A stretch of 64,000 bases of DNA, from positions 8,228,815 through 8,292,814 of the forward strand of contig OX439043.1 of the NCBI GenBank assembly GCA_949317995.1, given 5' to 3'. The position numbers and the translations under genes were made by a program. This DNA comes from Acholoe squamosa. Its lineage: Eukaryota; Annelida; Polychaeta; Phyllodocida; Polynoidae. Shown here piece after piece: positions 1 through 12,442 of the stretch. Each line of letters starts with the position of its first letter. Position 1 is the first letter of the stretch. Under the pieces are notes generated by a model. It did not search any database. It saw only the letters and a list, made by a program, of their open reading frames with translations, and was not told the origin of the DNA.

Positions 1-1440
1 TGGGGACTAACGCAACACACATCCGTAAATGGTTAGATAACATTGTAACTGGGGACCTGGGGGTCTACACACATAAACCCACAAGTGGGGACAAACACAA
101 CACACATCCGTAAATTGTAACTGGGGACCTGGGGGATGCCCAACACCCACCTACAAGTGGTGACTAACATGACACACATCTCTAAAAGGTTTGATAACAT
201 TGTAACTGGGGACCTGGGGGATACAGCCACAAGTGGGGACTAACACAACACACATCTCTAAAGGGTTAGATAACATTGTAATTGGGGACCTGGGGGTTTA
301 CACACATTCACCCACAAATGGGGACTGATGGACACACATCTCTAAAGGGTTAGATAGCATTGTAACGCGGGACGACTAACATACACCTGCAAGTGGGGAC
401 TAACCCGACACACATCTCTAAAGGGTTAGATAGCATTGTAACTGGGGACCTGGGGGTCTACATGCATATACCCACAAGTGGGGACTGAAGTGACACACAT
501 GTCAAAAGAGTTAGATAACTTTGTACCTGGCAAGCTTGGGGTCTACACACATAAACCCACAAGTGGGGACTAACGCAACACACATCAGTAAATGGTTAAA
601 TGACATTGTAACTGGGGACCTGGGGGTTGACCAACACCCACCCACAAGTGGGGACTAATACGACACACATTTCTAAAAGGTTAGATAACATTGTAACTGG
701 GGACCTGGGGGTCTACACACATCCACCCACAAGTGGGGACTAACCCAACACATCTCTAAAGGGTTAGATAGCATTGTAACTGGGGACCTGGGGGTCTACA
801 CACATAAACCCACAAGTGGGGACGAACACAACACACATCCGTAAATTGTAACTGGAGACCTGGGGGATGCCCAACACCCACCCACAAGTGGTGACTAACA
901 TGACACACATCTCTAAAAGGTTTGATAACATTGTAACTGGGGACCTGGGGAATACAGCCACAAGTGGGAACTAACACAACACACATCTCTAAAGGGTTAG
1001 ATAACATTGTAACTGGGGACCTGGGGGTCTACACACATTCACCCACAAATGGGGACTGATGGACACACATCTCTAAAGGGTTAGATAGCATTGTAACGCA
1101 GGATGACTAACATACACCTACAAGTGGGGACTAACCCGACACACATCTCTAAAGGATTAGATAGCATTGTAACTGGGGACCTGGGGGTCTACATGCATAT
1201 ACCCACAAGTGGGGACTGAAGTGACACACATGTCAAAAGAGTAAGTTAACATTGTAACTGGGAAGCTTGGGGTTTACACACATCCACTCACAAGTGGGGA
1301 CTAACCCAACACATCTCTAAAGGGTTAGATAGCATTGTAACTGGGGACCTGAGGGTCTACCCACATAAACCCACAAGTGGGGACTAACATGACACACATC
1401 TCTAAAAGGTTAGATAACATTGTAACTGGGGACCCGGGGG
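1..1440. repeat. Minisatellite with about 731-bp higher-order period
   Basis: Tandem array of diverged units of roughly 75-90 bp, each with a GTGGGGACTAA-like block, an ACACACATC block, a GGGTTAGATA block and TGTAACTGGGGACCTGGGGG. Sequence at about 33-230 recurs at 764-961, so blocks of units were duplicated together with an offset of 731 bp. The array runs off the left edge and ends near 1440. Open frames through it reflect the repeat and show no sign of coding. Confidence 0.93.
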
Positions 1441-1880
1441 ATACCCGCCGGTTGTCATGTGAGCTCCCTCCAAATCGCACTCTCAACCACAACTCATGGC
1501 TGTCAGACTACAATAGCCTGAACCAACAACTGTTGGAGAGTGTATGACGTTTGTCAGGATGCACGTAGTGGTCGTGTGTGTGAGTCCTCAGTTACAGGTT
1601 AAATTCCAGACATCATGAATATTGATGAGAAGACCTGCACATGCGCAGAACTAATGTGTGTGTAGGTTCCAACATATGTAGAGTGTGTGAGTGCAGAAAC
1701 CTCTGTATTTTTGCCAAGAATTGAGGTCTTTTCCAAAAACGAATTTTTAGGTATCACTAAGGTATTTCTAGTCAAAATCAGGCTTTAATTAATTGGGGAC
1801 TTGGTCAAGTCCCCAGTTAATTTTCAGGTCCCCAGTTTATGGGTACTTTTCCGTGTCTGAGTCCCCAGTTCTTGGCAGAA
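1441..1880. other. Non-repetitive spacer with a short foldback
   Basis: No gene, exon or transposon end is supported. Around 1791-1820 a GGGGACTTG word is followed by CAAGTCCCC, and GTCCCCAGTT recurs three times to 1870, echoing the GGGGAC core of the array to the left in opposite orientation. Confidence 0.5.
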
Positions 1881-2110
<230 letters not shown>

Positions 2111-2417
2111 TATGAAGTGCTGGCTTCTTATTGGTGTATCATGTAGAATATCTGGGAGTGTATCGATTCTGTATAGACTAGAAGACAATGCAAGTTCAAC
2201 AAATGCGAGTTAATCACCAGGGCTGCATTCATGCATCATGCTGACCATGAGGCATGATGCACTAATGTTTGGCAGTCCCCTTAAAGTCTGCTCATACATT
2301 AAAGCATCGTGACCATTGGTTAGCGGCCTTTATTGAAGGTTCAATGGTTACTGTCTTAATTCCATGCATGATTCCTTGTTTATGATTGTGCTAATAATAC
2401 CATTTCCATGTGTGTAG

Positions 2418-5400
2418 GGTGACTGAAAATTTGGAGATAGCTGAAGACATGGTGTCCCTCGGTCAGAGCTGGGCCAACATCTCGGAGGAGTTCGCTGTAA
2501 CCCGACAACGAGTCCAAGACGCAGTTAGAGAGAGCAACCGTAAAAAGCAGAGTGAGCATGTCACAAATACTTATTGTCATATTTCATGTGATTTTGAAAC
2601 CACATTTTTTTCACCTAAATCCAAAGCATTCATTTAAAAAGAAAAGGGGGAAATTCTGTTTCATTGGTCAATTCTTCGGTGATCTCTAAGATTTTGGCTA
2701 AAAATATGTACGGGGATACAGGTTTTAAGAATGAATTCTGACTTCAGGATTTTCTGAGTTTGACATGCCTATAGATTTACCCGAAGTTCCAAACGTTTTG
2801 TAGTGTTTCAGATTGAATTCAGAATTCCTTAGTGTATTTTCAGCATTTCTATTTGACAGGCATACTGTGGTACATGTACATACTATGTGACAGGGATGTG
2901 ATTTCTCCTACATCTGTAGTGTTTCCTGCACTTAAGGGTCAAACAATTGACCCTCTTGATGTTCACACTTCCAATGAGAAAACTTTTTAACATTTATGGG
3001 GGGGACTGTCTTTGCTATTTTAGGGCTATGAAATACCAAATGAGCTGCAGCCATGTTGTCTGATAAAGGTTCCTACACATTGGACAAAATGAAATCACAT
3101 CCCTGATGTGTGTAGCAAGTTAAAATTATCAGTAACATTATCCTATGTTAACATTTACAGGTGTTAATAAAGGCCATTGGACACGGGATGAGGACGCGGA
3201 GTTAGTGTGTGCTGTGAAAGTAGTGTGCGGCACCATAGACCAGCTGGAGAACGTGTCGTGGGAGAAGGTGGCCGAGTTAGTAGACAGCAGGAATGACAAG
3301 CAGTGCTGCTACCGCTGGTAAGGAATTACCAAAATATTACTAAGTTGTAGGATCACACAAAACCAGACACGGTCAATTAAACTTTTGGCATACATCAAAA
3401 AGCATGAGTACCTTAAATTCTCTTGTATAAGCCGTGGCTTAGATCTATACCAACATCAAAGCCAAGTTGCGGCTTGTTATATAGAAGGTGCCGAAAGTCA
3501 GGGATAGGGGGTATTGAATCCTATAGAATATTATAAAATTCTCACTTTTCAAGCCTCGAGTGCAGCTTATAACTTCTCCCAAAGTTAATGGTGGCTTTTC
3601 CGAGGATGCGGCTTATACGAGAGAATTTATGTTTTTACTTATTTGTTGGATCACACAAAATCAGACAGTCAATTGAAATTAAGATATTGGCTTTTTTTTT
3701 TTTTTTATTAAAAAGCATGTGTAGTACAGTTATTATAATTACTTGGATTACAGACTTTGATCAGAATCTGGGCAACCAGAGGCATTTTTTTTAAAACATG
3801 GCCAAAATATCCTTGAATAATCCAAGCGGCCAGGGGCAAAAATAAGAAAAAAATACCTGGAAATTCACTATTTTGACCACTAAATGTCACTTTTCGACAA
3901 TCAAATGTCTAATTTTGACAGGCATAATGGAAGAGAAGGGAGGAAGTGGTAGTTGCTGAAGAACATGGACTTTACTTTTGTTCCCCCTCCTCCGGAATTT
4001 TCTTGAATTTATAGATTATAAATCGACCTTACCAAATGTTTATCTACCATAGGTTGGAAAAAGGTTTTGTGAAAGAGAAAATTAATCTTAACTTTTTACA
4101 GGACACATGCTCTCTACTGGATGAAGGTCCATGGGCGGTTCAGGCGACCATTTACAATACTGAACCAACTACAACTTATTAAAGCGTAAGTCTGATTACA
4201 CCATGATCAAGTCTGCCTAGACAATTACAGTCTCATGTTTAAGGACAGTGTGCTTCCTCAAAGTTATTAAGTCCTCATACTGTGCAAAAACATCATAAAC
4301 CCCGGTCATAAGCCGTTCTTCTCTCGCCATTTTGGTCAAAATCTGCTTCTAAATCCGTGCTTAAGTCTACCCCAGCTTATATGAGTGGGGTTTTATTACA
4401 ATATATTAAAGAGAAATTGTTAAAATTAGGCCCCAAATTCGGCTTATAGCATTACCCCAAAGTCTAACCCCGGCCTATGACTGAGGTCTGCTAAAGAGTG
4501 GGATTGTAGAGTAGCACTGGCCTAACAATTCTCTTAAGTATGATTGTTGTTTTTTCTTCTTGTGTAGGGTTGCTGCATCGGGTGCTACAGATGAGGCGGA
4601 CCTGGACTGGTCGACGTTGAGGAATAAAATAGACTCAGAGTAAGTGTTTCCTTAATCTATTAAACCTTTAACGGCTGCTATTGCATTAATGCATCATGCA
4701 TATTGCCTACCCTACAGGATTGATCCCTACGGTCGATCTCGGAGGGGTGAGTGAGTGAGTAATAGATGTTTAACGCCATTTCGACAGCTAAGGTCATATT
4801 CATGGCAAGAACGACATTAAACAATTTTACAGAAGAATGTGTCAGTGCCCGCGCATATGTGCACCACACACATCCTGAGGGGATAGGAAAGATGAGAAGT
4901 AGACCCTTTTAAGTGGGCTAGGGAAGCCTGTCGATCTCGGAGGGTCGGCATGATGCTCCAATGAAGTGCTGGTGAGCAGACTCGCCAGCACTTCATTGGT
5001 GCATCATGACGACCGATGGGCTTTGCTATTGCATGAATGTATCATGCCCATTAGTCGACATAATGCATAAATACAGCGCATGCATAACTCACCAGGGCTA
5101 CATTAACACATTGTGCTGCAACTATGAAGTGCCAGCACACAGTCTCACCAGCACTTCATTGGTGTATCATGCCGACTAATGCGTATGATACACTCCACAG
5201 CACAACGTCTTATACACAGGGTGTGCCTTGTAAGCGGGGTTTAACTGTAGGTATTGGAATTCGATTGGTCAATATTTAACTGACATCTCTGTGATACACA
5301 AATACTAGCGGTACATAAAGCTGTAACGTCCTCCATGATGCACCTTTTGTTTGCAGCATACCGTCACCGTTCTGGTTAAAGAAGCAGTGGTTAGCGCTAA

Positions 5401-6313
5401 AGGCCCGCTTCCCGTGGAGCTCATTCCTAAATGGCAAACTCGACAAAACCTGTAAGTACATTTGTGAAAGTTCCGACATTTCTAATATCAATGTAAAATG
5501 GGTAGAAAGTATTTCTAACACTCTCTTACGTTGTTTTGGGGAGTTTTGTGAGACTGAATTTTCAATATTAAAGAAAGGTCAGGAGTTGACCCTTCTCCAG
5601 ATAGTAATGACCATAGGTAGATTTTAGCATTTTATTATATTCAAATGGATCAGAAAGATTTAGAAATAGATGAGATTCCAGACCCTAAAGGTAAGATAGT
5701 GCCTGTACATGGGTAAAAAAATTAATTGTGCGGCACAGGGGGTAACAAATTTTGAAACACGTGACACAGCACTTTCAAATATCAATGGATACAGGGGCCC
5801 ACAGCAGATAGTTATGAATTACAATTTTTTCACCTATTTTTCTCTACAGATCTAGAGGATTTGAGGCAGTCGGTAAAACGTGGAAGTAAGGACAAACCAC
5901 AAGGTCAACCTAAGGACAAACCACAATGTCAACCTAGAGACAAACCACAAGGTCAACCTAAAGACAAACCACAAGGTCAACCTAAAGACAAACCACAAGG
6001 TCAACCTAAGGACAAACCACAAGGTCAACCTAAAGACAAACCACAAGGTCAACCTAGAGACAGACCACAAGGTCAATCTAAGGTCAAACAAATGAGACTT
6101 GATAGACTTTTTCAAGGAAGACCCAATGTAAAACCACAGGAAAAACATAATGACAGACTAAAACTACAAGCCAAACCACAGGGACATCCTGAGGGCGATT
6201 CTCAGGAAGAATTTAAAGAAACAAGCAAATTACAGAGACACCCTAAACCCAAAGCACAGGGACACCATAAAGACAAACAACATGTTCACAAGACACACAA
6301 AAGGTCTACATGA
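2418..6313 (+). CDS. TTF1-like Myb/SANT DNA-binding protein, 3' part
   Basis: Six exons are supported by consensus splice sites and frame continuity: 2418-2551, 3161-3317, 4102-4185, 4568-4639, 5357-5451 and 5850-6313, giving about 334 residues before a TGA. The first exon opens in mid-codon after a TGTGTAG acceptor, so upstream exons are missing or outside the window. The first Myb-like repeat starts GHWTRDEDAEL and carries the spaced tryptophans (GHW, VSW, YRW) around residues 50-100. A second, diverged repeat includes FTILNQLQLIKA, DLDWSTL and FWLKKQW. The C-terminus is eight copies of an 8-residue K/R-D-K-P-Q-G-Q-P unit, then a basic Lys/Gln-rich tail. Tandem Myb domains with this ...RNDKQCCYRW ending fit the TTF1/REB1-like group, which binds rDNA terminators to stop RNA polymerase I; DMTF1- or SNAPC4-like factors are alternatives. 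Function is inferred from motifs only. Confidence 0.75.
2891..3105. mobile_element. hAT-like MITE with CAGGGATGTGATTT ends
   Basis: 215-bp element in intron 1 of the TTF1-like gene, with inverted ends CAGGGATGTGATTT and AAATCACATCCCTG. Flanks read ATGTGA and ATGTGT, consistent with a 5-bp target duplication plus one changed base. A second copy lies at 13773-14212. Confidence 0.8.
3414..3629. mobile_element. pogo/Tigger-type MITE
   Basis: Inverted ends AAATTCTCTTGTATAAGCC and GGCTTATACGAGAGAATTT, with AT-rich and TATAAGCC-type words inside. Lies in intron 2 of the TTF1-like gene. A GGATCACACAAAA..CAGACA..GTCAATT block occurs on both sides of it, so the element or its host was duplicated. Confidence 0.65.
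4260..5340. other. Intronic repeat fragments of the TTF1-like gene
   Basis: Outside the exon at 4568-4639 this stretch holds a pogo-like fragment (CATAAACCCCGGTCATAAGCCG near 4295 with inverted CCCCGGCCTATGAC near 4470), a GTGAGTGAGTGAG..GTTTAACGCC segment at about 4745-4900 of the kind seen in invertebrate SINE tails, and two copies of the GATGC/GCATC hairpin repeat at 4925-5015 and 5095-5195. Confidence 0.55.
5883..6082 (+). repeat. Coding minisatellite, 24-bp unit
   Basis: Eight near-identical 24-bp units AAGGACAAACCACAAGGTCA-plus-ACCT encode K-D-K-P-Q-G-Q-P, sometimes with R for K and once C for G. Unit length is a multiple of three and the frame stays open, so copy number can vary without a frameshift. 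It is inside the last exon of the TTF1-like gene. The stop-codon region at about 6285-6355 is also duplicated. Confidence 0.93.
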
Positions 6314-6837
6314 TGATGTTGTTTTAGACAAGACACACGAAAGGTCTACATGATGATGTTTTGGGGAGAGTGGGTTGGGGTAGACAACTTGAGCTGCCAT
6401 TTTTTTATGTGTTCCAAAAAGCTATATGTATTACAGATAATGTATAAAACGTTTTCTTTTCCATGCAGAGAATATAGCAAATACACCCTGATAATGTTAA
6501 GATTTGAGTTTTAACTACCACAGGGTTCCCATGCGCCATGGAATGATATGGAATAAGATGTCAGGGAAAGTCATGGAATGACATGGAATTCTTAATAATT
6601 TCATCACGAGTCATGGAAATGGGGGAAACTGAATATTCATTGCTTTTCCCCACCTTAATTACAGAGATTTCGCTGGGGGTTCAAGCCCGATTATTCAAGA
6701 ATAGTTAAAAATGTTATGGAAAATTTTGATTTTTGTCATGGAAAGTCATTAAATTGTCATGGAATTTGAGTCTTAGGATTTGGTGGGAACCCTGTGCCTG
6801 ATAGCTTGAATATTTATGCTGAGGCGTATGTGGAGAT
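6314..6837. other. Downstream flank of the TTF1-like gene
   Basis: 3' UTR or intergenic DNA. A second copy of the stop-codon region follows directly. At about 6525-6780 two GGAATGACATGGAATT-like halves and a CATGGGAACCCTG/CAGGGTTCCCATG pair (6523 and 6783) suggest an old MITE with CAGGGTTCCCA ends. No clean AATAAA was found close to the stop. Confidence 0.45.
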
Positions 6838-7557
6838 GCACCTCATACCGCACTGGTCCGTTTTAGCACACATTCTAATATAAACGCACCGCAGGTCATA
6901 GGCTGAAATCACCTTATACCGCACTGGTCCGTTTTAGCACACATTCTCATATAAATGCACCGCAGGTCATAGGCTGAAATCACCTTATACCGCACTGGTC
7001 CGTTTTAGCACACATTCTAATATAAACGCACCGCAGGTCATAGGCTGAAATCACCTAATACCACACTGGTCCGTTTTAGCACACATTCTCATATAAATGC
7101 ACTGCAGGTCATAGGCTGAAATCACCTTATACCACACTGGTCCGTTTTAGCACACATTCTAATATAAACGCACCGCAGGTCATAGGCTGAAATCACCTTA
7201 TACCATACTGGTCCGTTTTAGCACACATTCTCATATAAATGCACTGCAGGTCATAGGCTGAAATCACCTTATACCGCACTGGTCCGTTTTAGCACACATT
7301 CTAATATAAACGCACCGCAGGTCATAGGCTGAAATCACCTTATACCGCACTGGTCCGTTTTAGCACACATTCTCATATAAATGCACTGCAGGTCATAGGC
7401 TGAAATCACCTTATACCACACTGGTCCGTTTTAGCACACATTCTCATATAAACGCACCGCAGGTCATAGGCTGAAATCACCTTATACCGCACTGGTCCGT
7501 TTTAGCACACATTCTCATATAAACGCACTGCAGGTCATAGGCTGAAATCACCTTATT
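6838..7557. repeat. 71-bp satellite, left block
   Basis: About ten units of 71 bp with the core CCGCACTGGTCCGTTTTAGC and GCAGGTCATAGGCTGAAATC. Adjacent units tend to alternate between CTAATATAAACGCACC and CTCATATAAATGCACT, giving a 142-bp dimer. The block stops after ...AAATCACCTTA, and the next part of the unit (TACCGCACTGG) resumes at 12443. Confidence 0.95.
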
Positions 7558-7583
7558 GCCGTTCATTCTTAAGAATGAACGGC
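7558..7583. repeat. Perfect 26-bp palindrome at the left junction
   Basis: GCCGTTCATTCTT followed directly by its exact reverse complement, with no spacer. It begins at the base where the 71-bp satellite breaks off. Confidence 0.95.
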
Positions 7584-7984
7584 TATAGGAGGGGACCCAT
7601 TCTTAAATACAAGCTCTCATAGTGGTGCTTCCTCGCTCTCCATGTATAATCCTCTCATAGGTACAGTATTGAGTATGCCTATACCTGGATTAAAATCTGC
7701 AAATCAGTCAAGCATAGAAGTGGTGGCAGTGGTGGTGTTGGTGGACCTGTTATTGTAGACCCTGGGAACAGTGGTGGTAGCCCTGGACACCAGGCAGAGC
7801 CATGGTATATAGTATATAGAGCCCCCCCACCCACCTCTGAATGGTGGTGGTGGCTGTGCTCCTGGGGTGGCCCCATACCTGCCTGGCACCACCTCCCCCA
7901 GCACCATGTGGTTCTCTTCTGCTGGTGGTGCGTTTCTCAGCACCACTGACTATTAACCCACTAAAGGCCACCTACATGTATATT

Positions 7985-9535
7985 TATGTATACATGTACA
8001 CATAAGTATGATGCACTTTTTTAGGAGTTTTAAGTGGCATGATGAATTGATGCACATTTAAACCTTTATGGATGGCATGATGCATTGATGCACACTTAGA
8101 CCTTTATGGATAGCATGATGTATTGATGCACACTTAACCCCTTAGGGATGTATTGATGCACACTTAACCCTTTATAGATGGCATGATGCATTGATGCACA
8201 CTTAACCCTTTAGGGATAGCATGATACATTGATGCACACTTAACCCCTTAGGGATGTATTGATGCACACTTAACCCTTTATAGATGGCATGATGCATTGA
8301 TGCACACTTAACCTTAAGGGATAGCATGATGCATTGATGCACAATTAAACCTTTATGGATGGCATGATGCATTGGTGCACACTTAGACCTTTATGGATAG
8401 CATGATGCATTGATTCACACTTAACCCTTTATAGATGGCATGATGCATTGATGCACACTTAACCCTTTATGAATGGCATGATGCATTGATGCACACTTAA
8501 CCCTTTATAGATGTATTGATGCACACTTAACCCTTTGTAGATTGCATGATGCATCGATGCACTCTTAACCCTTTATGGATGTATTGATGCACACTTAACC
8601 CTTTGTAGATTGCATGATGCATTGATGCACACTTAACCCTTTATGGATATCATGATGTATTGATGCACACTTAACCTTTAGGGATAGCATGATGCATTGA
8701 TGCACAATTAAACCTTTATGGATGGCATGATGCATTGGTGCACACTTAGACCTTTATGGATAGCATGATGCATTGATTCACACTTAACCCTTTATAGATG
8801 GCATGATGCATTGATGCACACTTAACCCTTTATGAATGGCATCATGCATTGATGCACACTTAACCCTTTATAGATGTATTGATGCACACTTAACCCTTTG
8901 TAGATTGCATGATGCATCGATGCACTCTTAACCCTTTATGGATGTATTGATGCACACTTAACCCTTTGTAGATTGCATGATGCATTGATGCACACTTAAC
9001 CCTTTATGGATATCATGATGCATTGGTGCACACTTAGACCTTTATGGATAGCATGATGTATTGATGCACACTTAACCCCGTTAGGGATAGCATGATGCAT
9101 TGATGCACACTTCACCCTTTATAAATGGCATGATGCATTGATGCATACTTAACCCTTCATGGATAGCATGATGCATTGATGCACACTTAACCCTTTAGGG
9201 ATGTATTGATGCACACTTAACCCTTGAGGGATGGCATGATGCATTGATACACACTTAACCCTTTATAGATTGCATGATGCATTGATGCACATTTAACCCT
9301 TCATGGGTGGCATGATGCATTGATGTACACTTAACGCTTTCGGGATGGCATTATACATTGATGCACACTTAACCCTTTATAGATGGCATGATACATTGAT
9401 TTACACTTAACCCTTTAGGGATGGCATGATGCATTGGTGCACACTTAACCCTTTATGGATGGCATGATGCATTGATGCACAATTAACCCTTTATGGGTGA
9501 CCTGCTACATTGATGCACACTTTAAGCATTATAAT
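7985..9535. repeat. 38-bp satellite built on GCATGATGCATTGATGCACA
   Basis: Units of about 38 bp (GCATGATGCATTGATGCACA, then CTTAACCCTTTATGGATG) mixed with shorter units lacking GCATGATGCA. A block starting near 8319 recurs near 8681, a higher-order period of about 362 bp. The palindromic GATGCATTGATGCA core and the AACCCTTTA word are shared with the dispersed hairpin repeats, for example at 15157-15235. Confidence 0.93.
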
Positions 9536-9599
9536 TAACCATGACAAAATAAATCACCACGGCTATGCCGTGCTTAACTGATTTCCTTAATCCATCAAA

Positions 9600-11745
9600 T
9601 ACACGCCTCCTAGTTGTTTTCCATGTGTGTCGGCCATCTTTGTTTTAGGAAACACAGGGATCCAGCTCATATATTGTCAATTTTAATCTTCAAAAGTTAT
9701 CAGATGGATGTTAGTGACCATTGGGACACCACAACTAGCTAATTTTATTGTTCTCCATATATGTCGGTCATCTTTGTTTTAGGAAACACAGGGATCCAGG
9801 CAATATATGGTCAACTTCGATCTTCAAAAGTTATCAGATGGATGTTAGTGACCATTGGGACACCTCAAGTACCTAATTTTATTGTTTTCCATGTGTATCG
9901 GCCATCTTGGTTTTTTGGAAACACAGGGATCCAGGTCATATGTGGTCAATTTTGATCTTCAAAAGTTATCAGATGGATGTTAGTGACCATTGGGAGACCT
10001 CAACTACCCAATTTTATTGTTTTCCATGTGTGTCGGCCATCTTTGTTTTAGGAAACACAGGGATCCAGGTCATACATGGTCAATTTTGATCTTAAAAAAA
10101 AAGTTATAGATGGATGTTAGTGACCATTGGGACACCTCAACTACCCAATTTTATTGTTTTCCATGTGTGTCGGCCATCTTTGTTTTAGGAAACACAGGGA
10201 TCCAGGTCATATGTGGTCAATTTTGATCTTCAAAAGTTATCAGATGGATGTCAGTGACCATTGAAAGACCTCAACTACCTAATTCTATTTTTTTTCAATA
10301 TGTGTCAGCCATCTTTGTTTTAGAAAACACAGGGATCCAGGCCATATATGGTCAACTTTGATCTTCAAAAATTATCAGATGGATGTTAGTGACCATTGGG
10401 AGACCTCAACTACCCAATTTTATTGTTTTCCATGTGTGTCGGCCATCTTGGTTTTAGGAAACACAGGGATCTAGGTCATATGTGGTCAATTTTGATCTTC
10501 AAAAGATATCAGATGGATGTTAGTGGCCATTGGGACACCTCAACTACCTAATTCTATTGTTTTCCTTGTGTGTCGGCCATCTTGGTTTTAGGAAACACAG
10601 GGATCCAGGTCATATGTGGTCAATTTCGATCTTCAAATGTTATCAGATGGATGTTAGTGACCATTGAAAGACCTCAACTACCTAATTCTATTGTTCTCCA
10701 TATGTGTCGGCCATCTTTGTTTTAGGAAACACAGGGGTCCAGGTCATATATGGTCAACTTCGATCTTCAAAAGTTATCAGATGGATGTTAGTGACCATTG
10801 GAAGACCTCAACTACCTAATTCTATTGTTCTCCATATGTGTCGGCCATCTTGGTTTCAGGATCACAGGGATCCAGGTCATATGTGGTCAATTTTGATCTT
10901 CAAAAGTTATGAGATGGATGTTAGTGACCATTGGAAGACCTCAACTACCTAATTCTTTTGTTTTCCTTGTGTGTCGGCCATCTTGGTTTCAGGATCACAG
11001 GGATCCAGGTCATATGTGGTCAATTTTGATCTTCAAAAGTTATCAGATGGATGTTAGTGACCATTGAAAGACCTCAACTACCTAATTCTATTGTTTTTCA
11101 TATGTGTCGGCCATCTTGGTTTTAGAAAACACAGGGATCCAGCTCAAATATGGTCAATTTTGATCTTTCAAAGTTATGAGGTGGATGTTAGTAGTCATTG
11201 GGATACCTCAACTACCTAATTCTATTGTTTTCCATATGTGTCGTCCATCTTGGTTTTCGGAAACACAGGGGTCCAGGTCATATATGGTCAATTTTGATCT
11301 TCAAAAGATATCAGATGGATGTTAGTGACCATTTGGACACCTCAACTACCCAATTTTATTGTTCTCCATGTGTGTCGGCCATCTTGGTTTTAGGAAACAC
11401 AGGGATCCAGGTCATATGTGGTCAATTTTGATCTTCAAAAGTTATCAGATGGATGTTAGTGACCATTGGGACACCTCAACTACCTAATTCTTTTGTTTTC
11501 CTTGTGTGTCGGCCATCTTGGTTTCAGGAATCACAGGGATCCAGGTCATATGTGGTCAATTTTGATCTTCAAAAGTTATCAGATGGATGTTAGTGACCAT
11601 TGGGACACCTCAACTACCTAATTCTTTTGTTTCCCTTGTGTGTCGGCCATCTTGGTTTCAGGAATCACAGGGATCCAGGTCATATGTGGTCAATTTTGAT
11701 CTTCAAAAGTTATCAGATGGATGTTAGTGACCATTGTGACACCAC
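9600..11745. repeat. 133-bp satellite
   Basis: About sixteen units of about 133 bp with TGTGTCGGCCATCTTGGTTT, GGAAACACAGGGATCCAGGT, CATATGTGGTCAATTTTGAT and CAGATGGATGTTAGTGACCA. Units differ by point changes such as GGATCACAGGG for GGAAACACAGGG. Open frames across two units are not conserved between units, which argues against coding. Confidence 0.95.
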
Positions 11746-11880
11746 CACCACCAATACCACCACCACACTACTCCCAACCCTCACACACATTCCTTATTTG
11801 CATATTTTAATCCAGGCATAGGTTTACTCCATACTATAGCAATGGGACAGGATTTTACATGGAGAGCGAGGAAGCACCAC

Positions 11881-12442
11881 AATCAGAGCATATATTTAAG
11901 TATAGGTCCATTCCAAAGGCCATAGAGTTCATATATAATGATCTTTTTTCCTTGGATCATAATAGGAATATGCACGGCATTACAGCATTGCTGTGTTTAC
12001 TTTCCTGAAAGTATGTTATAGATTAATAAATTGCAAAACACACAACATATGAAGGGCTTTTATATTCCGTATTAAAATAATATTTGTTCTGAAAATTTTG
12101 ATCTAAGATTATATTAAAAATGTTGTAAATCAATTCTATACTTCTTAGAACATGATATGAATATGCACGGCATTACAGCTTTGCTGTGTTTACTTTGCCG
12201 AAAATATGGGATAAATTTCTAATCCGGGAAACGCACTGCAATTTAACTGCTTTTAGAATTGATATTAAACTCAGAATTGATCGTCAAATTTAAATATGAA
12301 ATCCTAATATCTTGATCATAGATGACAGATCCTAAATTCAATCCTCTCAATTGCATCCTTAACACAGGCCTCTTGATCATAGATCTTAGATCTAAATTTT
12401 CAATTGAATCCTTAACATAATCTCCTAACCATTGACCCCTTG
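11881..12442. other. Right end of the foldback-like block
   Basis: AT-rich DNA without exons. GAATATGCACGGCATTACAG followed by C(A/T)TTGCTGTGTTTAC occurs twice (about 11968 and 12158), a direct repeat with 190-bp spacing. GATCATAGAT also recurs near 12315 and 12375. Confidence 0.55.

Larger units (their letters stand above)
7558..12442. mobile_element. Foldback-like element inserted in the 71-bp satellite
   Basis: The 71-bp array is continuous if this 4.9-kb block is removed. Inside, 7622-7704 and 11796-11880 are inverted copies of one sequence (GTGGTGCTTCCTCGCTCTCC..., ATTTGCA at the inner end) at roughly 80% identity. Further in, GGTGGTGTTGGTGG at 7720-7745 faces CCACCACCACCAATACC at 11740-11766. 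The space between the arms is filled by two unrelated tandem arrays and no coding region, as in Drosophila Foldback-type elements. No transposase is visible, so transposition is inferred from structure. The right boundary is less certain than the left. Confidence 0.6.

Noticed and set aside
9761-11821. Recurring HRDPGHMWSILIFKSYQMDV-like frames
   Set aside because: Translation of the 133-bp satellite; stops and frame changes differ between units without compensation.
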